64,000 nt of DNA from Kribbella solani (GTDB lineage: Bacteria; Actinomycetota; Actinomycetes; Propionibacteriales; Kribbellaceae), in the NCBI RefSeq assembly GCF_014205295.1, contig NZ_JACHNF010000001.1, positions 744,001-808,000 on the forward strand. The letters are read 5' to 3'. The position numbers and the translations under genes are program-made. Every line of letters starts with the position of its first letter. Position 1 is the first letter of the stretch. Under the pieces are notes generated by a model. The model was given only the letters and a program-made list of their open reading frames with translations. It had not been told where the DNA came from and searched no databases. Positions 35,474 to 44,500 of this stretch are shown piece by piece.

Positions 35474-36672
35474 GGGGTCCTTTCGTCAGCCAGGAACCGG
35501 CGGATGATGGGCGTTTGGCGGGCTTCCTCCAGCAGGAAGCAGTCATGTCCGTACGGCGCGTCGATCACCTCTAGCTCGACCTCCTTGCCGAGCGACCGCA
35601 GCGCCTGCGCGAGCTCGCGCGATGCCTGTGGCGGATACAGCCAGTCGGAGCTGAACGCGATCAGCAAGGTCCGCGCCGCGACCCCTGCCAGCGCGCGCTC
35701 AAGTGATCCGTGCCCGCGGGCGAGATCGAAGTACGTCAACGCCCGCGACGTGTAGAGGTAGGTGTTGGCGTCGAAGCGTTTGACGAACGTGTTCGCCTGA
35801 TGGCGCAGATAGTTCTCGACCTCGAACTCGGGTTCGTCGATGGTGTACCGGATATCGTCGGCGTACTGCAATCGGCGGGCGAACTTCTGGTCAAGCGCCG
35901 GCGCCGACAGGTATGTGATGTGGCCGACCATCCGCGCGATGCCGAGGCCCGCGTCGGGTCCGTGACCGGTGCCGTAGTAGCGACCGCTTTGCCAGGCCGG
36001 ATCGCGCCGGATCGCCTCGCGCGCGATCGCGTTCCAGGCGAGTCCCTGTGGATGCAGCGCGTGCGTACTGGCGATCGCGATGACCGCGTCGACCTGGTCG
36101 GGGTAGCGGACGGCCCACTCGAGCGCTTGCATGCCGCCGAGCGAACCCCCGGCCACCGCGGCGAGTCGCTCGATGCCGAGCGCGTCCAGGAACGCGCGCT
36201 CGGTTCGTACCATGTCAGCGACGGTGACGACCGGGAAGTCTGGTCCGTACGGCGCGCCGGTGGCCGGATCGATCGACGACGGACCGGTCGTGCCGCGGCA
36301 CCCGCCCAGCAGGTTCGTGGACACGACGAAGAACCGGTCGGTGTCGAACGCCTTGCCGGGCCCGATCATCCCGTCCCACCAGCCGAGTCCCTGGCCGGCC
36401 GTGCCGTCGCTGTCGGCGGCTCCGAACCCGTCGCGGGCGCTGTCCGTCGGTGCCTTCGAGGTACCCGCCGCGTGGGCGTCGCCGCTGAGCGCATGGCAGA
36501 CCAGGATGACGTTGTCGCGGGCCGGGGACAGTTCGCCGTACGTCTCGTACGCGACGCGGACCGGGTACAAAGCGCTGCCGCAGTCGAGCGGCACGGGTGC
36601 CGGCAGGTCCAGGTACTGGGTCTCGACTGTTCCAGCTGAGCCGGCCGCAAGCACTGGGGCTGACTCCACCAT
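35470..36672 (-). CDS. metX: Homoserine O-acetyltransferase (MetX)
   Basis: 400 aa alpha/beta hydrolase-fold acyltransferase making O-acetylhomoserine from homoserine and acetyl-CoA. Catalytic Ser177 in AGGSLGGMQALEW, Asp343 in SSDWLYPP and His376 in YGHDCF. VCHALSGDAHAAG and NLLGGCRGTTGPSS are family signatures. First gene of the operon that continues with metY; divergent from osmC. Confidence 0.94.
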   Translation of the reverse strand: MVESAPVLAAGSAGTVETQYLDLPAPVPLDCGSALYPVRVAYETYGELSPARDNVILVCHALSGDAHAAGTSKAPTDSARDGFGAADSDGTAGQGLGWWDGMIGPGKAFDTDRFFVVSTNLLGGCRGTTGPSSIDPATGAPYGPDFPVVTVADMVRTERAFLDALGIERLAAVAGGSLGGMQALEWAVRYPDQVDAVIAIASTHALHPQGLAWNAIAREAIRRDPAWQSGRYYGTGHGPDAGLGIARMVGHITYLSAPALDQKFARRLQYADDIRYTIDEPEFEVENYLRHQANTFVKRFDANTYLYTSRALTYFDLARGHGSLERALAGVAARTLLIAFSSDWLYPPQASRELAQALRSLGKEVELEVIDAPYGHDCFLLEEARQTPIIRRFLADERTP

Positions 36673-36696
36673 GTGGTCATCGTAGCCATAATGTGT

Positions 36697-36730
36697 ACTA
36701 ATTCAATAGACTAAGTCGAAATCCTAAGGA
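36697..36730. promoter_or_regulatory. AT-rich metX/osmC intergenic region with repeats
   Basis: The 70-base divergent spacer is strikingly AT-rich. It holds ACTAATT (36697) and ACTAAGT (36710), a direct repeat at 13-bp spacing, and the palindrome TCCTAAGGA (36722-36730), which overlaps the osmC ribosome site. Likely promoters for both directions plus a shared regulatory site. Confidence 0.45.
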
Positions 36731-36742
36731 AAGGCAGCACGC

Positions 36743-37294
36743 ATGACTACGACGGTTGTCAACGGCGTCAACGTCCAGGCTCTGCTGGACGCCCGTGAGG
36801 TGCTGAAGACCTCGCCCGAGGCCGCACGGTTCGTCTGGCGGGCATCGTCCACCTGGCGCAAGGGCGTGCACAGCACGACCACGATCGAGAAGTTCTTCGG
36901 GCTCGGCGCGGAGCAGACCCACCAGGCCGCGTCGGTGTTCGAGGCCGACCACCCCGCGGTCTTCGCGGCCGACGACAACGGCATCACCCCGATCGAGTAC
37001 CTGCTGGTCGGCCTGGCGAGCTGCCTGACCGCCGGCGTCGCGTCGGTCGCGCAGAACCGTGGCATCCAGCTGCGCTCGGTGGAGTCGACGGTCGAGGGCA
37101 ACCACGACATCCGCGGCATCCTCGGCGCCGACAGCGACGTACGCAACGGCTTCAACGACGTGAAGGTGACGTTCAGCATCGACGCGGACGCGTCCAAGGC
37201 GGAGATCGAGGCGCTCGTCGCCCAGTCGCAGAAGCGCTCCGCGGTGTTCGACGCGCTCACCAATCCGACCAGCGTGACCGTCGAAGTCGCCTGA
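36743..37294 (+). CDS. OsmC family protein
   Basis: 183 aa. OsmC fold with a central helix PIEYLLVGLASCLTAGVASVA containing the peroxidatic-type cysteine. The second family cysteine is replaced by Ser in SQKRSAVFDAL, so it is not a classical Ohr; this variant is common in actinobacteria next to sulfur genes. Possible role in thiol or hydroperoxide handling. AAGGAAAGG precedes the ATG. Confidence 0.88.
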   Translation: MTTTVVNGVNVQALLDAREVLKTSPEAARFVWRASSTWRKGVHSTTTIEKFFGLGAEQTHQAASVFEADHPAVFAADDNGITPIEYLLVGLASCLTAGVASVAQNRGIQLRSVESTVEGNHDIRGILGADSDVRNGFNDVKVTFSIDADASKAEIEALVAQSQKRSAVFDALTNPTSVTVEVA

Positions 37295-37303
37295 GGACCG
37301 GCC

Positions 37304-38518
37304 ATCGAACACACCTCGGCCGTCGTCATCGGCGCCGGCCACGCGGGTCTGGCGGCGAGTCACTTCCTGACCCGCCGATCCATCGACCATCTCGTGCTCG
37401 AGCGTGGCGAAGTCGCGAACTCGTGGCGGTGCGAACGGCGGCCGTCGCTGCGCTTGCTGACGCCGAACTGGCTGACCCGGCTGCCGGGCCATCACTACGA
37501 TGGCCCGGAGCCGGACGGGTACCTGACGATGGCCGAGGTGACCGAGTTCATCGAGCGCTTCGCGAAACTCTCGGCCGCGCCGGTGCGGACAGGTATCGAA
37601 GTGCTTTCGGTACGACGTACTGACACCGGCTATCGCGTACTGACCAGCGACGGCGAGATCAGTTGTCGCGCGGTGGTGATCGCCAGCGGTGCGTTCAACC
37701 AGCCGGTCGTACCGGAGCTCGCGGCCGCGGTGCCCGAAACCGTGCAGCAACTGACGCCGTTCGATTACCGCGAGCCCGACCAGCTCGCGGACGGCGGTGT
37801 ACTTGTCGTCGGCGCGTCGTCCACCGGGGTCCAGCTGGCCGCCGAGCTGCGGCGCTCCGGCCGCCCGGTGGTGATCTCGGTGGGGGAGCAGGCCCGGATG
37901 CCGAGGACGTACCGGGGCCGCGATGTGCTGTGGTGGATGATTGCCTCGGGCATCTGGAATCAGCGGTACGACGAGATCGACGACCTCGAGCGCGCGCGCC
38001 GGTTGCCGTCGCCGCAGTTGATCGGATCACCCGAGCGTACGACGCTCGACCTCAACGCGCTGACCACGCTGGGCGTGGAGCCGGTGGGGCGGCTGGCGGC
38101 CGTTCGCGACGGGGTGGCGTTGTTCTCCGGCGGTCTGCGGAACGTGTTGTCGCTTGCCGACCTCAAGCTGTCCCGGCTGCTCGACACGTTCGACGAGTGG
38201 GCCGGTGAGACGCCCGGTTCGCCTGGACGCTTCGAGCCAACCGCGGTTCCGTCCTCGACCCGGCTCCAGCTCGACCTGAGCAGCGGCGAGATTCGGACCG
38301 TCATCTGGGCAACAGGTTTCCGTCCCGACTACAGCTGGCTCGACGTACCGGTCCTCGACACGAAAGGCCGATTGCGCCACGACGGCGGCGTGGTCGACAG
38401 CCCAGGTCTGTACGCACTCGGCCTGCCTGTCCTGCGCCGACGCAAATCAACTTTCATCTACGGCATCGAGGACGACGCCCGCGACCTCGCCGACCACCTC
38501 GCTCGCTACTTGCGGTAA
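37304..38518 (+). CDS. Flavin-containing monooxygenase-like oxidoreductase, non-canonical start
   Basis: About 404 aa. The FAD dinucleotide-binding motif SAVVIGAGHAGLAASHFL begins only ~10 codons after the osmC stop, yet the frame between that stop (37292-37294) and the motif holds no ATG, GTG or TTG. The first such codon, GTG 37394, would delete the motif. I therefore place the start at ATC 37304, with GAGGA about 5 bases before it. Other motifs: GVLVVGASSTGVQLAAELRR (NADPH-binding GxSxxG form) and VIWATGFRPDYSWLD. Probably oxidises a small substrate; co-transcription with osmC and divergence from metXY suggests a sulfur compound, which is inference only. Confidence 0.75.
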   Translation: MEHTSAVVIGAGHAGLAASHFLTRRSIDHLVLERGEVANSWRCERRPSLRLLTPNWLTRLPGHHYDGPEPDGYLTMAEVTEFIERFAKLSAAPVRTGIEVLSVRRTDTGYRVLTSDGEISCRAVVIASGAFNQPVVPELAAAVPETVQQLTPFDYREPDQLADGGVLVVGASSTGVQLAAELRRSGRPVVISVGEQARMPRTYRGRDVLWWMIASGIWNQRYDEIDDLERARRLPSPQLIGSPERTTLDLNALTTLGVEPVGRLAAVRDGVALFSGGLRNVLSLADLKLSRLLDTFDEWAGETPGSPGRFEPTAVPSSTRLQLDLSSGEIRTVIWATGFRPDYSWLDVPVLDTKGRLRHDGGVVDSPGLYALGLPVLRRRKSTFIYGIEDDARDLADHLARYLR

Positions 38519-38525
38519 AAATGCC

Positions 38526-38554
38526 TTTACTGGCGGTGACTCCAGGCTGATACT
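38526..38554 (+). promoter_or_regulatory. Candidate promoter of the Tc toxin operon
   Basis: TTTACT and GATACT separated by exactly 17 bases, 38-66 bases upstream of the TcBC start codon, in an otherwise short intergenic gap. Four of six matches to consensus at each box. By-eye assignment. Confidence 0.4.
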
Positions 38555-38591
38555 CGAGGTGTTCGGGGAGCTGAGGCTGGGGGAGTCGTTG

Positions 38592-41500
38592 ATGCCGGAA
38601 CAGGCTGTCGTGCGTGATTTGCCGTCGTTGTCGTTGCCCAAACCCGGGGGTGGGATTCGCGGGCTGGGGGAGAAGACGTCGGCGAATCCGGTCACCGGTA
38701 CGGCGTCGGTGAGCGTGCCGGTGACGATGAGTCCCGGTCGTGGGGCGGCGGCGCCGCGGCTGTCGCTGGCGTACGACTCCGGTGCCGGAAACAGCCCGTT
38801 CGGGGTCGGCTGGAATGTCGAACTGCCTTCAGTTTCACGGCGTACGGACCAGGGCGTACCGAAATACGACGAGTCCGACGTCTTCCAGCTGACCGGCGCG
38901 GAGGACCTGGTACCGGCACTGCGCGAGGTGGACGGACGATGGTTGCCGGTACGCCGGACCGACGGGGACTTCGTGGTCGAGCTCTACCGGCCACGGACCG
39001 AGGGCGCGTTCGAGCGGATCGAGCGGTGGCGGCACGTGGTCACCGGCGACCTGCACTGGCGGATCACCGGCGGCGACAACCTCGAGCGGATCTACGGGCG
39101 GGATCCGAGCGCCCGGATCGTGGACCCGGACGATCCGGGCCGGGTGTATCGATGGTTGCTGGAGAGCTCTGCCGACGATCACGGCAACGTCGTCGGCTAC
39201 GAGTACAAGCAGGAAGATGCCGCGGGCACCGATCGGAACGCCTTTGCGTACAGGTATCTGAAGCGGATTCGCTACGGCAACGCGCGGCCGGGTGTCGCGG
39301 CGGACTTCCTGTTCGAGCTGGTGCTCGACTACGGGGAGCATGACCAGGCTCCCGACGAAGTACGGCCGTGGCCGGCGCGGCTCGATCCGTACTCCACGTA
39401 CCGGGCCGGGTTCGAGCAGCGGGTGAACCGGTTGTGCCGGCGGCTGCTGATGTTCCATCGGATCGACGAGTTGGGTGATCAGCCGGTCCTGGTCCGCTCG
39501 ACCGATCTGGCGTACGCCGCGAACCCTGCTTTGACGCAACTCACTTCGGTCGTGCATCGGGGCTATCTCGGCGGCAGTTCGAAGGTGCTGCCCGGCCTCG
39601 GGTTCGAGTACACGCCGCGCAAGGTGTCGGACCGGCCGGTACCGTTCAGCGGGCAGGGCCTGAACGCCTCCGGCTATCGGTGGACCGATCTCGACGGTGA
39701 AGGTGTGACCGGTCTGCTGGCCGAGCAGGGTGGTGCCTGGTACTACCGGGCGAATGACGGCGGCGGTGTGATCGCGCCGCCGCGAGCGGTCGATCCGGTG
39801 CCGTCCGGGGTGTCCCTCGGGGCGGGTCTGCAGTTTCTCGATGTCACGGGTGACGGGGTCCAGGACCTTGTTGACACCAGGGGGCGGGGGTACTTCGGCC
39901 GGGTCGATCGCGCCTGGTCGGGGTTCGAGCCGTTCGGGTCCGCGCCGACGCAGGCGTTCGACGATCCGAACCTCCGGATGGTTGATCTGACCGGGGACGG
40001 CTTCTCCGATCTACTGTGTACTTCCGACGACGGGTTCACCTGGTACGAGTCGACCGGACCGGACGGATGGCAGCCGGCGCGGCGGGTCGACGCGCCTGCC
40101 GATGACGATCACGGTCCGAGGCTGGTGTTCGCCGATCCGGAGCAGGCGGTGTACCTGGCCGACATGTCCGGTGACGGACTGACTGATCTGGTCCGCGTCC
40201 GCAACGGCGAGACGGCGTACTGGCCGAGTCTTGGCTACGGCCGTTTCGGCGCGAAGGTGATGATGTCGAACGCGCCGGTGTTCGACACCCCGGACCGTTT
40301 CGATCAACGCCGCATTCGTTTCGGTGACGTCGACGGGAGTGGCCCGACGGATCTGTTGTACGTCGGCCCGGACCACGTCAGCGTCTGGTTCAACCAGGCG
40401 GGCAACTCGTGGAGTACGCCGGAGAGTGTGCTGGTGGCGTGCCCGAACGGCGACGTACAGGTGGCCGATGCCCTGGGCAAGGGCACGTCCTGCCTGGTGA
40501 TCGCGGAGGACCGCCCGGACGGTGAGGCCCAGCTTCGGTACGTGGACCTGATGGCGGACGGCAAGCCACATTTGCTCTCGCGGGTGGACAACAATCGCGG
40601 GCTGAGTACGACGATGCGGTACGAGTCGTCGACCGCGTACTACCTGCGGGACAGGGCCGCGGGCATCGAGTGGGAGACGCGGCTGCCGGTTCCGGTGATG
40701 GTCGTGAGCGAGGTCGAGCTCGTCGACGCGGTTGCCGAGACGAGTCTGGTGACGACGTACACCTATCGGCACGGCTACTACGACGGCGTCGACCGGGAGT
40801 TTCGCGGCTTCGGGTACGTCGAGCAGCGGGACGCGCTCAGGGTCGAACCGTCGGAGCTGTTCCAGCCTCCGGCCGTGATCAAGCGGTGGCAGCACACCGG
40901 ACGGCGCGACCAGGCCGCCCCGATCCCGGTCGGTCTGACGGCTGAGGAGGAGCGGGAAGCCTGCCGCGCGTTGCGGGGCGCCGTGCTACGCGAGGAGATC
41001 TGCGCGGACGACGGCACACCGCTGGAGAACGAGCCGTACCAGGTGACCGAGTCGAGTTACGGGCTCCGGATGATGCAGCCGTCGGTCGACGGGCGCGATG
41101 CGGTCTTCCTGCGGTTGCCCGATCAGACGATCACGACCCACACCGAGCGGCAGGCCGGTGATCCGCGCGTCACCCATGAGTTGGTGTTGCGCGTGGACGA
41201 CTGGGGCAACGTGCTGCGATCCGCGAGCGTTTCGTACGGCCGGACGGCGCCAGGCGATCCGGAACAGACGCGTACCCACCTGACGTGCACCGACCGCACG
41301 GTGGCGAATCAGGTGGCCGATACGGGTCCGCGGCGGGTCGGAAGCCTGACGTCGGAGCAGTCCTTCGAGATCGGCGGCGTGCCGGCGGACGGGCGCTTCG
41401 ACCCGGTCACGCTCGGCCACGCGATCGATGCTTGCACTCCGATCCCGTACCAACAGGACCTGTCGGGAGCACCGGAGCGGCGCTCCATCGCACGCAAGCT

Positions 41501-44500
41501 CCAGCTGTATCAGTCAGACGATCTGCGGACCGAGCTGCCCGTGGGGTCGGTCGGGTCGCGGGCCATTCCGGCGCGCGGCTTTCAGCAAGCGTTCGAGGAC
41601 GGTCAACCGGCCAAGCTGTACGGCGACCGGGTGCCGGACGCGATGCTCGGCGCGGCAGGCTACGTCAGGATCGATGGCGAGTCCGGATGGTGGTCGCCGT
41701 CGAGCCGGCAGCAACTCGACGCGGATCGCTTCTGCCTGCCGGTCGCGGTCATCGATCCATTTGGCGCGGTCAGCCGGATCGAGTACGACGTGCACCTGCT
41801 GGCGCCCGTACGCGTGCAGGACCCGGTCGGCAACATCTCGGTGGCCGAGTTCGACTACCGTGTACTGCAGCCGACCGTGATGACAGATGCGAATGGCAAC
41901 AAGTCGATGGTCCGGATCGACGAGGTCGGCCTGATCACCGCGACCGTCGTGCAAGGAAAGAACGGTGCGGGGGACACCCTCGACGCGCCGACCACCTGGC
42001 TCGAGTACGACCTCACCGTGCAACCGGTGGTCGTCCGGACCTATGCGCGCGAAGAACACAAGGGCGCGAAGGTCCAGGAGTCGAGGGCGTACTCCGATGG
42101 AACCGGTCGCGTGATGCTGATCAAGGTCCAGGCCGAACCGGGTGACGACGGACTTCCGCGCTGGGTAGGTACCGGGCGGGTCGTGTACGACAACAAGGGC
42201 ATGCCGGTGAAGCGGTACGAGCCGTACTTCGCGAAGACGGCCGACTTCGACACCGAGGACGAGTTGGTACGGTCGGGTGTCACCGCCGTACTGCGCTACG
42301 ACCCGCTCGGCCGACCGGTACGAACCGACCTGCCGGACGGGACGTACACGAAGGTCGTGCATGGCAGCTGGGAAGAACAGCAATGGGATGCCGGGGACAC
42401 CGTCCTCGACAGTCGCTGGTACCTGGAACGGCAAGGCACCCGGGCGGCCGAGCTGTCGTCGGCGTACGACCGGACCTTCACGACGACCCGGCGGGACTCG
42501 CTCGGCCGGACCTATCTGACGCTTGCCGACAACAAGGCCGAGATCTTCCGTACCCGCCTCGATCTCGATGTTCAGGGCAACGAACTCGGAACCCTCGATG
42601 CTCGCGGCAACAAGGTGCTGGAGCAACAGTTCGACATGCTCGGCCGTGTGGCGCGAAGCCACGGCCCGGACGCCGGTGACCGCTGGTCCTTGGCCGATAT
42701 CACCGGGGCGCCGCACACGGCGTGGGACGGCCGCGGCATCGTCAGTAGCTGGCGGTACGACGACCTGCGCCGACCGACCCATGCGTACGCTGACGCGCGG
42801 CTGCTGTTGCGGTACTACTACGGCGAGCGCGCCCCCGATGCCGAGGCGCACAATCTGCGCACCAAGCCGTACCTGACCTTCGACGGCGCCGGGCTGGCGC
42901 GGACGGCGGACGTCGACTTCAAAGGCAACGTGCTGCACACCGCGCGGCTGCTGACCGTCGATGCGATCCGGCAACCCGACTGGTCGGCGATCGCGGCCGT
43001 CGACGATCCCGCGTCGGCGCTGGCGCTGATGGCCACGTCGCTGGAGGACAACTCGTACGACACCGTGACCGCCTTCGACGCGCTCAACCGCCCGACGTTG
43101 CTCACGGCACCCGACGGAAGCCGGATCCGGCCGGCGTACAACGAGGCGAACCTGCTGGAGAAGATCGAGGTCGCGATCGGCGCCGACTGGGTTCCGTACG
43201 TCACGAACGTCGACTACAACGCCCGCGGCCAACGGGTCCGGCTCGAACTCGGTTCCGGCATCCGTACGACGTACAGCTATGACCCGGAGTCGTTCCGGCT
43301 GACCAACTTGACGAGCGTCCGGGGCATGACCGTGTGCCAAGACCTGGGCTATACGTACGACAGCGCCGGCAACATCGTGGAGATCACTGACGCGGCCCAG
43401 CAAACACTGTTCTTCGCCAATCAGGTCGTGACCCCGGATCGCCGCTACGAGTACGACCCGACCTACCGCCTCATCGCGGCGGAGGGCCGGGAACACATCG
43501 GCCAGACGGCGACCGAGCAACCCGGCCCGGATGACCCGGTGCGGTACCGCATCCCGCATGTCAACGATCTGAACGCGATGCGGCGCTATCGCGAGGTCTA
43601 CGAGTACGACGAGAGCGGCAACTTCCGGTCGATGAGCCATCAGGTGAACGGCGCCGCGACCTGGCGTCGCCGTTATGCCACGGCCGCGGACGGAAACCGG
43701 CTCCTGGCGACGAGTGTTCCGGGTGACGCCGATGCACAGTTCGCCGCGACCTACAGGCACGATGCCAACGGAAACTTGACCGCGATGCCACACCTTCCTG
43801 AACTGGTCTGGGACAGCGACAACCGGTTGACCGAGGTTGATCTCGGCGGTGGCGGCACGGCGTACTACCAGTACGACGCGACCGGGCAGCGCGTTCGGGC
43901 GACGATCGTCGCGGCCGGTACGACCGACGTACGGATCTATCTCGGCGGAACCGAGATCTACCGTCAGCTGGTCGGCGATCGGGTCCAGCGCGAGGAACAC
44001 ACGTTGCACGTCATGGACGGCGATCGCCGGATCGCGCTGGTCGAATCGACCACGATCGACTCGGGCCGGCCGGTGTCGGCGCCGCGGCCGGTCAGCCGGT
44101 ACCAGCTCGGTGACCACCTCGGCAGTTCGTACGTCGAGGTGGATGCCGATGGCAACCTCTTGTCGTACGAGGAGTACCACCCGTACGGCACGACGTCCTT
44201 TCATTCCGATCGGGGTGCGGGCGTGAGCAAGAAGCGCTATCGCTTCACCGGCAAGGAGAAGGACGCCAAGACCGGTCTGTACTACCACGGCGCCAGGTAC
44301 TACGCGTGCTGGCTCGGTCGCTGGCTCACTCCGGACCCGGCCGGGTTCGTCGACGGCCCGAACCTTTACCTCTACGTCAGCGCGAACCCGGTCCGGTTCC
44401 ATGACCCGACCGGGCACGCGGACCGGGAAGGCGACCAGGCCGCCCGGACGACGATGTCGACGGCGTCGAACATGGCGCTCGGCGCCTGGGACGCGGTCCG

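Noticed and set aside
39600..40430. Internal repeats in TcBC considered as a tandem DNA repeat
   Set aside because: The repeats are protein-level FG-GAP/VCBS motifs with diverged DNA, as expected for the TcB propeller.
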